Of a DNA stretch of 29,857 bases, positions 17,434 through 24,986 are shown piece after piece. Each line of letters starts with the position of its first letter. Position 1 is the stretch's first letter. The DNA lies in assembly GCF_041751335.1 (NCBI RefSeq), contig NZ_JBGSXS010000135.1:1-29857 (forward strand). The letters run 5' to 3'. The notes below the pieces were generated by a model. The model ran no database searches and was not told the origin of the DNA. It saw only the letters and a list, made by a program, of their open reading frames with translations. Position numbers and translations under genes: made by a program. Origin of the DNA: Aquiflexum sp041751335. GTDB lineage: Bacteria > Bacteroidota > Bacteroidia > Cytophagales > Cyclobacteriaceae.

Positions 17434-17799
17434 TCAAAGTTCTTGCTTTGCAAGAAGGTCATTGATTTTCTTAAGTTTGATGATGTTACTTTCCAGTGAA
17501 CTATTACTTCCATCTAGATCCACCAATACTGAAATAAGGCCGTTTGATTTTTTTCCATTTTCTGAACCCTGATGCACAGTTGGAGAGACGGATATTAATT
17601 CCTGAACATCGACTTCGTATAAGTTGGCAAGTTTGATGGCATCTTCCATTTTCAGGTTGGATCTTCCCTGTTCATACCTGGAATAAGCGGTATAGTCTTT
17701 TTTTCCTAAATATTCAGCGATGTATTCTTGAGTATAACCTCTAAGAACTCGATGTTTTCGAAGATTTTCTGCGATGTTACTTTTCAATGCTGTTTCCAT
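17434..17799 (-). CDS. XRE-family (Cro/CI-like) transcriptional regulator
   Basis: A 121-residue protein with an N-terminal helix-turn-helix domain (about 8-70): IAENLRKHRVLRGYTQEYIA, then LGKKDYTAYSRYEQGRSNLK with the recognition helix, then LANLYEVDVQELIS. The roughly 50-residue tail is polar and ends in a short amphipathic helix (ESNIIKLKKINDLLAKQEL) that could serve for dimerisation. Targets are unknown. Such small regulators may be chromosomal or phage-derived; no phage genes are near. A TATTTTTG -7-like box lies on the minus strand at 17874-17867. Confidence 0.9.
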   Translation of the reverse strand: METALKSNIAENLRKHRVLRGYTQEYIAEYLGKKDYTAYSRYEQGRSNLKMEDAIKLANLYEVDVQELISVSPTVHQGSENGKKSNGLISVLVDLDGSNSSLESNIIKLKKINDLLAKQEL

Positions 17800-17866
17800 A
17801 CGACAAACGATTTTTTCTATCTAATACAAAAAGCATACACTTTTGAGTCATTTGGATAAAAAATGT

Positions 17867-17874
17867 CAAAAATA
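17867..17874 (-). promoter_or_regulatory. Possible -7 box of the XRE gene
   Basis: The minus strand reads TATTTTTG, an exact TAnnTTTG match, 67 nt before the start codon at 17799. No TTG is found at the correct distance upstream. Confidence 0.3.
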
Positions 17875-17906
17875 TTTTGTTTTATTTGAAAAATACCTAA
17901 AACAGG

Positions 17907-18251
17907 TCATAATAAATCTAATTCGAGTTTATTTGGATCCCAAAAATGGGCTTCAAAATTCTGGATTTTATCGTGAATGACCTCGATACCCTCTTTGCTG
18001 AGTAACAACTCCATTTCTGATGGGTTTGAAAAGTGATGCTTTCCCGTCAGAATACCGTTTCTGTTCACCACCCTGTGCGCCGGTACATCCGCTTGGGTAT
18101 GGGAAGCATTCATGGCATAGCCAACCATCCTCGCTCCACTCTTCAGACCCAAATAGTTGGCAATAGCACCATAGGAAGTCACTTTGCCTTCAGGTATCAA
18201 CCTGACCACCTGATAAACAAGATCGAAATAATTTTCCTTTTCAGTTTTCAT
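17907..18251 (-). CDS. Alkyltransferase-like (ATL) DNA-damage-binding protein
   Basis: A 115-residue protein of the MGMT/Ogt DNA-binding fold: GKVTSYGAIANYLGL (residues 23-37), the Arg-finger segment SGARMVGYAM (Arg41), and the active-site region. Where alkyltransferases have PCHRV, this protein has PAHRVVNRNG with Ala58 replacing the methyl-accepting Cys. Its length and missing Cys match ATL proteins, which bind O6-alkylguanine without repairing it and flag it for nucleotide excision repair. E. coli Atl has Trp at this site, so Ala is a variant of the same theme. The ATG at 18251 is preferred over an in-frame upstream ATG at 18320, whose extra residues (LLLRRKRRYSLN) fall inside the MscS coding sequence. 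It overlaps the end of mscS by 11 nt, suggesting translational coupling. Confidence 0.88.
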   Translation of the reverse strand: MKTEKENYFDLVYQVVRLIPEGKVTSYGAIANYLGLKSGARMVGYAMNASHTQADVPAHRVVNRNGILTGKHHFSNPSEMELLLSKEGIEVIHDKIQNFEAHFWDPNKLELDLL

Positions 18252-19116
18252 TAAACAATGATAATAAGAAATGATGCAATTCAGACTGTACCTCCGTTTC
18301 CTTCTCAACAGGAGTTTCAAATGATACCTTCAAGGTTATAAATTCTTTTTGTATATTTTGAAGTTTAAGGTTTAAATTGGAAATGGACTTTTCTTCTATC
18401 CTTTTTTCAAATGTTTTAGTTAGGCGTGAATTGATCGTGGAGATATCATATTTAAAGCCGTGGGGTAATTCAAGAGGGAATTCAATCTTCTTTTGCTTCA
18501 GATTTTTGAAATTGGTAACCTGTGCATTCAAAATAAGACTATTAGGAACCATGGTTTTGTATCCATCATCCTGTTTCAGAACAACATTTAGGAGGGTTAT
18601 GTCTTCAATCAATCCTTGCGTGTCCCCGATTCTGATCGTATCTCCAAGAGAAAACTGATCCGTAAACATCATAATCAGTCCATTGATGATATTGGTCACG
18701 TAGTCTTTACTCAAAATGGCTATTGCTGCAGCTACTATAGTAAGACTTGTCAGGAATTTCAATGGCTGAATATCAAATGCCAACATCAAGGCAATGACAA
18801 AAACCAATGAATTTAGTATATTGGAAATCCAGGAAATACCCAATAAAAAATTGCCATGAACCTTTTCATCCTTAGATTTGCTTAAATAAACTCTTGCTGT
18901 TATAAGACGGGCTAGGGAAATAAGAATATTTCCGCCAAGTAAAAACAGAATTGCGGTATGCAAACTGTTCATTCCTGGATAGTTAATAAGGAAATCCTGG
19001 GAAGCGGGGATTAATTTTCCTCCAAAAAGGAAAGTCAGATATATAAAAAGCTTTAGAAAAAAGATTCTTTTTTTCTTTGTCTCAATATTTTTGAAGGGTG
19101 AATTCGGGATTTCCAT
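18241..19116 (-). CDS. MscS-type mechanosensitive ion channel
   Basis: A 291-residue inner-membrane channel that should open under membrane tension to release solutes on hypo-osmotic shock. There are about four hydrophobic segments. The pore-lining helix is LTIVAAAIAILSKDYVTNIING, followed by the MscS beta domain with FSLGDTIRIGDTQGLIEDIT and YKTMVPNSLILNAQVTNF, and a C-terminal alpha/beta domain. Length is normal for small-conductance channels. The ATG at 19116 gives MEIPNSPFKNIETKKKRIFF, a basic cytoplasmic start before TM1. It runs divergently from the SDR gene and overlaps the ATL gene downstream. Confidence 0.93.
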   Translation of the reverse strand: MEIPNSPFKNIETKKKRIFFLKLFIYLTFLFGGKLIPASQDFLINYPGMNSLHTAILFLLGGNILISLARLITARVYLSKSKDEKVHGNFLLGISWISNILNSLVFVIALMLAFDIQPLKFLTSLTIVAAAIAILSKDYVTNIINGLIMMFTDQFSLGDTIRIGDTQGLIEDITLLNVVLKQDDGYKTMVPNSLILNAQVTNFKNLKQKKIEFPLELPHGFKYDISTINSRLTKTFEKRIEEKSISNLNLKLQNIQKEFITLKVSFETPVEKETEVQSELHHFLLSLFNEN

Positions 19117-19178
19117 GGGTAAAGGTATAATTGGAATAGTTTCGAATAAAAGAATGCAAACATAAAAAATAAATATTT

Positions 19179-19856
19179 ATGGAAAGGAATATTATTGTGA
19201 CCGGGGCTGCAGGAAATTTGGGAAAAGCAGTTGTTGAAAAATTCAAAAGAGAAGGCTACAGGGTAATTGCAACTATTTTGCCAGATTCGGGAGAAGAAGT
19301 GGAAGAAGCTGATGATGTTTATGAACTTGATGTCACAGACGAGAAGGCAGTCGCTGCTTTTGCAAGTGAGTATCACCTCCAATACGGTGAAGTGGACGCT
19401 ATCGGACTATTGGTGGGCGGATTTGGAATGGGGGCAATTGAACAAACCGGATTGGAAGACCTTGAAAAAATGTTTAAACTGAATTTCTACTCCGCATTCA
19501 ATATGGTCAAAAACTTCCTTCCTGTTATGAAAAAAGCAGATTTTGGAAATTTCTTGTTTATAGGAGCTAGGCCTGCCTTACAGCCAGCAGATGGAAAAGG
19601 AGTTGTGGCATACGCTTTGAGTAAAAGTCTTGTAAGGGAGTTGGCCAAATATGTGGCAGAAGAAACAAAAAATACCAAAATCAGGGCGCATATCTTTGTT
19701 CCAAGTGTGATTGATACACCTGAAAACCGAGAGTCAATGCCTGATTCTGAATTTTCTAATTGGGTAAGCCCTTCCGAAATAGCCGAAGCCATGCACTTTG
19801 CAGTCAATAACCCCGCACTTAGGAATACTACTTTCAAAATGTATGGAAGTATTTAA
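19179..19856 (+). CDS. SDR-family protein resembling dihydropteridine reductase
   Basis: A 225-residue Rossmann-fold protein with the nucleotide loop TGAAGNLG (8-15) and the catalytic-type pair Tyr145/Lys149 in AYALSK. The Asp-Val at 51-52 lies where the adenine ring is bound in SDR enzymes. The catalytic Ser normally about 13 residues before the Tyr is absent: the stretch reads FIGARPALQPADGKG. A GA-x-x-AL motif in the same place and a missing Ser also occur in quinoid dihydropteridine reductase, so that subfamily is a reasonable comparison, not a firm assignment. It is the first of a co-directional set (SDR, GIN protein, NTF2-like protein), with 15 nt to the next gene. Confidence 0.85.
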   Translation: MERNIIVTGAAGNLGKAVVEKFKREGYRVIATILPDSGEEVEEADDVYELDVTDEKAVAAFASEYHLQYGEVDAIGLLVGGFGMGAIEQTGLEDLEKMFKLNFYSAFNMVKNFLPVMKKADFGNFLFIGARPALQPADGKGVVAYALSKSLVRELAKYVAEETKNTKIRAHIFVPSVIDTPENRESMPDSEFSNWVSPSEIAEAMHFAVNNPALRNTTFKMYGSI

Positions 19857-19871
19857 AAAAACTAAACCAAA

Positions 19872-20558
19872 ATGGAAAAGATATCGAAGCTCATTTTATT
19901 GTTGGTCTTTGGGTTGGCAGGGATACTCCAGGCTCAAACTCAAACAGACAGCAGAAATTTAAGAGATTTTAATGCAGTGAAGGTGTCCAATTCTATTAAA
20001 GCAGAATTGGTTAAAGGAAGTCAGAATAAAGTTGAAATTTCTGTTTCCGGAATTGATGTTGGAAAGGTAGAAACCACTGTGGTGGGGGAGACCCTTGAGA
20101 TAAGATTGGCCAGGGGGAACTTTAGAAACCATGCAGTATCTGTTGTGGTTACCTACGTGGAATTATTGGGGATTGAGGCCAATACCAGTGCAAGTGTTAT
20201 CTCCAAAGATCCCATTGTTGCCCAGGAAGCATTTCTTTTTGCCACAACCAACGCTTATCTTGAAGCTGAGGTTGAAGCAGATGTCCTAAGTGTAGATGCG
20301 GCTACCAATGCGAGGATTTTTGTTAATGGAAAAGTGGATGAATTAATTGCCAAAGCTTTTACCAATGCCGAAATAGATGGTAAAAATCTGACAGGGAAGC
20401 AAATTGAAATACAAGCCAATACAGCTGCTACTATTCATTTTAATGCAACATCGACTATCGAAGGCTCTGTAGCTACTGCCGCAAAGGTTTATTATGGGGG
20501 CAATCCCAAAAACGTGGATGTTAAAACTTCAACAGGTGGTTCAATACAGAAAAGATGA
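19872..20558 (+). CDS. GIN domain (DUF2807) secreted protein
   Basis: A 228-residue exported protein with the signal peptide MEKISKLILLLVFGLAGILQAQ. It continues with the family opening DSRNLRDFNAVKVSNSIKAELVKGSQNKVE and then regular short strands rich in Ala, Asn, Thr and Val (for example FTNAEIDGKNLTGKQIEIQA), forming the single-stranded beta-helix-like repeats of the GIN domain. These proteins are abundant in Bacteroidota envelopes and have no settled function. There is no lipobox and no T9SS tail. The stop overlaps the next gene's start as ATGA, suggesting translational coupling. Confidence 0.9.
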   Translation: MEKISKLILLLVFGLAGILQAQTQTDSRNLRDFNAVKVSNSIKAELVKGSQNKVEISVSGIDVGKVETTVVGETLEIRLARGNFRNHAVSVVVTYVELLGIEANTSASVISKDPIVAQEAFLFATTNAYLEAEVEADVLSVDAATNARIFVNGKVDELIAKAFTNAEIDGKNLTGKQIEIQANTAATIHFNATSTIEGSVATAAKVYYGGNPKNVDVKTSTGGSIQKR

Positions 20559-21013
20559 GAAAACCTGCATTAATTATTTTTGGTTTGATTTTTATTGCGA
20601 TTATTCCATTACATGCCCAGGAGGAGATTGCGGTAAAAGAAGTAATTGCATCTCTTTTTGAGGGGATGAAAAGTAGGGATGCTGAAACTTTAAGGAATGC
20701 ATTCCATCCCGAAGCAACTATGCAAACTGTCATTTCTAATGATGCAGGAGCGGAATTGGGATCTAACACTGTTAGTGATTTTGTGAACCGGATTGTCAGT
20801 ACCCCGGAAGGTACCATTTTGGATGAAAGGATTCTGGATTTCCAAATAAAAGTGGATGGACAAATGGCTGCTGCTTGGACGCCCTATGAATTTTATGTCA
20901 ACGATAAATTCAGCCATTGCGGCGTTAATTCTTTCCAATTGATCAAGACAGTTGATGGTTGGAAGATTACCTATATTATTGATACAAGGAGGAAGGACTG
21001 CGTGGATTCGTAA
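20555..21013 (+). CDS. Secreted NTF2-like / SnoaL-like protein
   Basis: A 152-residue protein with the signal peptide MRKPALIIFGLIFIAIIPLHAQ. The mature part follows the cone-shaped NTF2-like pattern: a helix VKEVIASLFEGMKSRDAETL, AFHPEATMQTV, then antiparallel strands (ERILDFQIKVDGQMAAAWTP, YEFYVNDKFSHCGVNSFQLI) and WKITYIIDTRRKDC at the end. The closest group in memory is the putative lumazine-binding / DUF4440-like set of secreted NTF2 proteins in Bacteroidota. Catalytic activity is uncertain. The start overlaps the stop of the GIN gene by 4 nt. Confidence 0.85.
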   Translation: MRKPALIIFGLIFIAIIPLHAQEEIAVKEVIASLFEGMKSRDAETLRNAFHPEATMQTVISNDAGAELGSNTVSDFVNRIVSTPEGTILDERILDFQIKVDGQMAAAWTPYEFYVNDKFSHCGVNSFQLIKTVDGWKITYIIDTRRKDCVDS

Positions 21014-21045
21014 ATAGAAATCATTTAGATTTCTGAGATTCTGAG

Positions 21046-21053
21046 TAGTTTTG
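21046..21053 (+). promoter_or_regulatory. Possible -7 box before the lipoprotein gene
   Basis: TAGTTTTG matches TAnnTTTG. At the proper upstream spacing there is TTT rather than TTG, so the promoter is only plausible. A 6-bp inverted repeat, GGTCTA (21062-21067) / TAGACC (21083-21088), lies just downstream in the leader. Confidence 0.35.
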
Positions 21054-21125
21054 GATATAAAGGTCTAATAGCAAAATTTACCTAGACCATTATTGAAGGT
21101 TATTTTAGGTTAAAACTAGAATCTA

Positions 21126-21575
21126 ATGGTTATGAAACTGGCAATAATACTTTTAATGCTCTTTGTTTTGTTCTTGTTTACAACATGTGATTCTCCATTT
21201 GTTGAGGATGTTTATAGTATTAGAATGCAAAATAATATTAATCAGCCGCTGAGTTTCACTGTTAGTTTCAATTATCCGGACACGTTAATACCCGCTGATT
21301 ACAATCATTTAAGAGGGATGCCGGCTAATAGAACAGTTTTTTACGACAGTAAAAAAGATTGGGATAAAGTATTTAAAGAAGATTTACCCAGAGATACTTT
21401 GAGCGTTTTTATATTCGATGCGATAATAATTCCAGATGATTGGGATGAAGTTCTTTTGGAGTATAAAATTACTAAACGTTATGATCTTAGTTTAAAAGAT
21501 TTAGAGTGCATTGGTTTTACAATTACTAATCCTCCCAATGACAATATGCGAGGGATAAAGGTATTTCCAAAATAA
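21126..21575 (+). CDS. Conserved lipoprotein of unknown function
   Basis: A 149-residue lipoprotein: a hydrophobic signal followed by FTTC with lipidated Cys21, then DSP. ATG codons at 21126 and 21132 are both possible starts; the second leaves a typical MKLAIIL beginning. The body (NNINQPLSFTVSFNYPDTLI and later TLSVFIFDA, W-x-E, Y-K-I-T-K-R-YDLSLKDLE) has a pattern I recall from uncharacterised Bacteroidota lipoproteins, with the FIFDA and KRYDLSL-x-DL motifs conserved. Membrane side and function are not known. It stands alone, in a somewhat more AT-rich region than its neighbours. Confidence 0.75.
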   Translation: MVMKLAIILLMLFVLFLFTTCDSPFVEDVYSIRMQNNINQPLSFTVSFNYPDTLIPADYNHLRGMPANRTVFYDSKKDWDKVFKEDLPRDTLSVFIFDAIIIPDDWDEVLLEYKITKRYDLSLKDLECIGFTITNPPNDNMRGIKVFPK

Positions 21576-21770
21576 GAATAATTATAAATATTTGAAGTTT
21601 GATGAAGGTTGATTATTGGTGATTTTGATTGTATTTCCAAATGGAAATTGGTAAGGTTAAAAGGGAGTATTTCGATTGTAATCGGAAGCAAACTTCACCC
21701 AGTCATCGTGGAAAGTCCATTCCATACCTAGGGGATATTCTACACATAGAAATGTGAGAAGTTGATGTTT
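21576..21770. other. 195-bp intergenic stretch, nothing clear
   Basis: This lies between the convergent lipoprotein and PIN toxin genes. It holds only a short dyad (TTTCCA-AA-TGGAAA at 21634-21647). I see no terminator with a T-run, no gene and no RNA motif. Confidence 0.4.
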
Positions 21771-22160
21771 TTACAAACTATACGGGTCAATAATCTGTAA
21801 CCTATCAATATTTTTAAAGTCTGAGATATTGCGAGAGATTAAAACTAAATCATAGACTAATGCCGTAGCTGCAATGATGGCATCGGGCAATTTGGTTTTG
21901 TATTTTTTACGGATTGCAATAGTAGCAACCACTACAGAGTCTGTCAAATCTAATACAGTAGCATCATTGATGAAATTGGAAAGTGTTTCGTAGTGTTCAT
22001 CAGATGTGTTAAAGCCCAGTAATTCAATTTTGGTTATTACCGAAATATTGGGAATGGCATCAATAACACCATGCATAAAATTCATTCCTGAAACTGGAAG
22101 TTTATTACCGAGATAATCAATCACAGCATTAGTATCAATTAAATGCTTCGGTTGTTCCAT
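21771..22160 (-). CDS. PIN-domain ribonuclease toxin (VapC-like)
   Basis: A 129-residue PIN protein of a type II toxin-antitoxin pair; such toxins cut RNA using a metal bound by acidic residues. The expected cluster is complete: Asp9 in LIDTNAVIDYL, Glu46 in ITKIELLGF, Asp93 in KLPDAIIAATAL, and Asp114 in SRNISDF. Length is normal and all key residues remain, so it looks functional. The start codon lies inside the antitoxin gene (22-nt overlap), typical of these operons. Which RNA it cuts is unknown. Confidence 0.92.
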   Translation of the reverse strand: MEQPKHLIDTNAVIDYLGNKLPVSGMNFMHGVIDAIPNISVITKIELLGFNTSDEHYETLSNFINDATVLDLTDSVVVATIAIRKKYKTKLPDAIIAATALVYDLVLISRNISDFKNIDRLQIIDPYSL

Positions 22161-22357
22161 TCGTTACGGCTTTGGATTACGTAATTTTGAAGTTCATCAG
22201 CTACATCAGATGGCAATTTCCCGGCATACTTTTCAGATAGTTTTTGCTGCGGTTGAATACTTTTTTTAAGGACTTTGATAATATTTAAATCTTCCAAATC
22301 CTCTAAGAGCTTGTAAGCCTTGTCATTATTGATTTGTACTAATACTGTTTCCATCAT
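22139..22357 (-). CDS. Antitoxin partner of the PIN toxin
   Basis: A 72-residue protein directly upstream of and overlapping the PIN toxin. Its N-terminus (METVLVQINNDKAYKLLEDL) and acidic/basic C-terminus ending RNEWNNRSI look like a small DNA-binding part followed by a toxin-wrapping tail. Two consecutive ATG codons (22357 and 22354) may serve as start. The operon position and overlap give the function; the exact antitoxin family is not certain. A 9-bp inverted repeat at 22403-22425, 45 nt upstream, is a candidate autoregulatory operator. Confidence 0.85.
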   Translation of the reverse strand: MMETVLVQINNDKAYKLLEDLEDLNIIKVLKKSIQPQQKLSEKYAGKLPSDVADELQNYVIQSRNEWNNRSI

Positions 22358-22402
22358 TATATTATTTTAAAATTGCATGAATCTAAAACCTATACCTAAG
22401 TT

Positions 22403-22425
22403 GATCAACAGAATAACTGTTGATC
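22403..22425. promoter_or_regulatory. Candidate operator upstream of the toxin-antitoxin operon
   Basis: A perfect 9-bp inverted repeat, GATCAACAG / CTGTTGATC with a 5-nt centre, lies between the end of the OmpA-family gene and the antitoxin start. No T-run follows on either strand, so an operator fits better than a terminator. Confidence 0.45.
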
Positions 22426-22456
22426 CTTACTCCACCGTTTGAAACAGTCACAAGTA

Positions 22457-24382
22457 TCATTCCTTAATCTCAATCACTTTAAACTCAGTCCTTCTATTGG
22501 TCTGATGTTCTTCTTCAGTCTGTGCATTTTCTATGATCAATTGTCGCTTGCCATATCCTTTAGCAACCAATCTATCTTCATCAATACCCTGTGACACCAT
22601 GTAAGCAACCGCCGATTCAGCCCTTCTTTGGGACAATGCGTCATTGTACGCATCACTCGCCCGGGCATCCGTATGGGAACTTAATTCTATCCTAATACTA
22701 GGATTGTCTTTGAGGATTTTGACCAATTTATCCAACTCAACAGCAGCATCAGGTCTGATATCAGCCTTGTCCAAATCATAGTAGATGTTGTCCAGCACGA
22801 TGGACCTTTCCAGAATAAGCGGTTCCAACACAATCGTCGTATCCAATGTTACATTGGTCACATCTTGGATCAGGTCTTCCACTCTTGGAGTTTTTCCCAC
22901 TGTACTGTAATTGATGCTTTTTGTAAAATAGCCGCTTTTTGAAGCAATGATAGAAAAGTTTTGGTCAGGTGTCAGCGTAAATCTTAACCTGCCGCTTTGG
23001 TTCGAGAAATCACCTCCGATATTCTTGTTAGTATTGTCATAAAGCACGACCCTTGTTTGTGGAAGGATTTTTTCAGTACCATCTTCATTGAGTTCCTTTG
23101 TGGTCACATTGAGGAGTACATTGACAATTTTAGGTTTGGGAGTCTTATCCTCAAAATAATAAATGTCATCATCTCCCAGTCCCCCTTCTCTGTTGGAAGA
23201 AAGGAATCCTTCTGTGGGGTATTTAGTAAAGAAAATTCCAAAATCATCCGCTAGGGTATTGATATTGGGTCCAAGATTTTTTACTTCCCATCCTTTATCA
23301 GTCTTTTCAGCCACAAAAAGATCCAGTTTTCCAAAACCCGGATGTCCATCGGATGCAAAGAAAAGTTTACCGTCAGGTGCCACGTATGGGAACATTTCAT
23401 TGCCCATGGTATTGATCTGAGGGCCAAGACTGACTGCGTTTCCAAAATCACCATTGGCCAATTTGGTTGCTTTGTATAGGTCCAATCCGCCCAAGCCATC
23501 ATGCCTTAATGAGGCAAAATATAATTCATTTCCATCAGGACTGAATGCGGGAGTGGTATTGGCGTAAAACTCATCCTCATTGACAGGCATCCAAATAGGT
23601 TGGGTAAAACCTCCTCCTCTGAAATAAGATGCAAAAAGCTGTATATCAGGCAAGTCTTTTGGAGACCTGGAATTGGCCCTTGCATAAATTAAAGTATTGC
23701 CATCAGGACTGATGGCCAAAGATCCTTGGTTGAGATTTTCTTCATTTCTGAATTCAGGTAAAAGCTGAATATTTTGTACATCTACTTTAATACCATCCAC
23801 TCGCGTCCTCATTAACTTCAATAATGGGGTACCTGTCGCTAAATAAATACCGCTACTAGCGCGGTTGCTGGTAAAATATAAATAGCCTTCCTTAACTATC
23901 GGAGAATATTCGGCCATTGAGGTGTTGAGCAATTTATAGTTTTCTACTTCGATGTATGGGAAATAATCTTCGATGGCCTCAATCTTTCCCAAATTGTCGA
24001 TTTCTCTGTTTAAAAGTTTAAGGTAATTGTCATCTAAGGTTAGTTCCTTGGCTTTTGAAAATGCATCTTTCGCTTCTTCATATTCCCCTTGGCTTTTCAA
24101 ACTTTGGCCCAGGCGATAGTAGGTATCGAAGGTTTCTTCCTCCTCAGCTACTTTTTCATAATATGCCTTTGATTGTTCAATCCTGTTGGTCAATCGATAA
24201 CTTTCAGCCACATAAAAATTAGCCTCTTTGTTTTCAGGATCATCTTCCAGGATTTTTGAAAAAGAATTGATGGCAAGCTGATAATCACCTCCCTGAAATT
24301 GGTTTTGGCCTTTTTGGTACAAGCTGGTACATGAACTGATCAGGATAATCGTCAAAACCAGAAATACAGCAATTTGCTTCAT
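22457..24382 (-). CDS. OmpA-family lipoprotein with TPR and PD40 repeats (PorE-like)
   Basis: A 641-residue outer-membrane lipoprotein (lipobox LISSC, Cys18). Order of parts: TPR repeats (about 20-135, for example GDYQLAINSFSKILEDDPEN); a PD40/WD40-like propeller with blades such as SPDGNTLIYARAN, SPDGNELYFASLRHDGLGGL and APDGKLFFASDGHPGFGKLD; a carboxypeptidase-regulatory-like beta domain (about 410-500); and a C-terminal OmpA peptidoglycan-binding domain with IYYDLDKADIRPDA and SSHTDARASDAYND. This four-part order is that of PorE, which links the type IX secretion machinery to peptidoglycan in Porphyromonas. Bacteroidota encode several paralogues with the same order, so PorE-like architecture is certain but orthology is not. 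Confidence 0.88.
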   Translation of the reverse strand: MKQIAVFLVLTIILISSCTSLYQKGQNQFQGGDYQLAINSFSKILEDDPENKEANFYVAESYRLTNRIEQSKAYYEKVAEEEETFDTYYRLGQSLKSQGEYEEAKDAFSKAKELTLDDNYLKLLNREIDNLGKIEAIEDYFPYIEVENYKLLNTSMAEYSPIVKEGYLYFTSNRASSGIYLATGTPLLKLMRTRVDGIKVDVQNIQLLPEFRNEENLNQGSLAISPDGNTLIYARANSRSPKDLPDIQLFASYFRGGGFTQPIWMPVNEDEFYANTTPAFSPDGNELYFASLRHDGLGGLDLYKATKLANGDFGNAVSLGPQINTMGNEMFPYVAPDGKLFFASDGHPGFGKLDLFVAEKTDKGWEVKNLGPNINTLADDFGIFFTKYPTEGFLSSNREGGLGDDDIYYFEDKTPKPKIVNVLLNVTTKELNEDGTEKILPQTRVVLYDNTNKNIGGDFSNQSGRLRFTLTPDQNFSIIASKSGYFTKSINYSTVGKTPRVEDLIQDVTNVTLDTTIVLEPLILERSIVLDNIYYDLDKADIRPDAAVELDKLVKILKDNPSIRIELSSHTDARASDAYNDALSQRRAESAVAYMVSQGIDEDRLVAKGYGKRQLIIENAQTEEEHQTNRRTEFKVIEIKE

Positions 24383-24436
24383 AGATACAATTAATGGATT
24401 AATCTCTAAGTTTTAAATATAGGACAATTATCATAA

Positions 24437-24928
24437 TTAATTAGCAAAGTATTTGTTCAGCCAACTTTCTTTTGCGCTGATCAGCCATTTGTTTTGCAGA
24501 TCAGATTTTTTTTGAATAACAGGGTTCAATATTGTGGTGTCCGACTTTAGGGTTCCTTCTTCAACTTTAGATTTGATGCCAAACAAAGGACTTACCTCCA
24601 AAGAATCGCGATCAATCAAGTATGACACTTTACCCTGATTGAGCAAATCTATGGAAAATTTGGTTTCGATTTCCTTCAACAACCTGACCGAACTATCAAT
24701 AGAACAACCGCTAGCACCAAATTGGCTTTCATCAACAGAAAGGATAATCACCTGATCAAAACGGATATCATAAGATGTCGGCATCAAGGCTCCATGTGTA
24801 TTCCATTTTTCACAAAAATCGGCAAGAACATCATTGATGTATTTTTTCTCATCCGGATTTAATTTTCTGTTTGATTGATAAACCCAAACCCGTGCATGGT
24901 CCGGCATCTGATTGAATGGTAAATACAT
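24437..24928 (-). CDS. Conserved Bacteroidota protein, SGCSIDSSV motif
   Basis: A 163-residue soluble protein beginning MYLPFNQMPDHARVWVYQSN and containing GASGCSIDSSVRLLKEIETK. I recall close relatives across Bacteroidota with the same PFNQ-P start and SGCSIDSSV motif; some databases label them ABC transporter ATPase, but no Walker A loop or ABC signature is present, so that label looks wrong. The Cys in the motif may be functional, though this is a guess. It lies 54 bp upstream of the OmpA-family gene on the same strand. No biochemical function is known to me. Confidence 0.75.
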   Translation of the reverse strand: MYLPFNQMPDHARVWVYQSNRKLNPDEKKYINDVLADFCEKWNTHGALMPTSYDIRFDQVIILSVDESQFGASGCSIDSSVRLLKEIETKFSIDLLNQGKVSYLIDRDSLEVSPLFGIKSKVEEGTLKSDTTILNPVIQKKSDLQNKWLISAKESWLNKYFAN

Positions 24929-24986
24929 AAGCTGATATTTTATAATTCCTTAAATAAGGAGAATTCAGGCAAATTAGTTCTTCTAA

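Noticed and set aside
21020..21046. Words like AGATTTCTGAGATTCTGAG as a remnant heptamer arm
   Set aside because: The spacing between AGA units is not 7 nt and there is no opposing arm.
22403..22425. Terminator of the OmpA-family gene
   Set aside because: The stem is good but no T-run follows on the minus strand, so an operator for the downstream operon is more likely.
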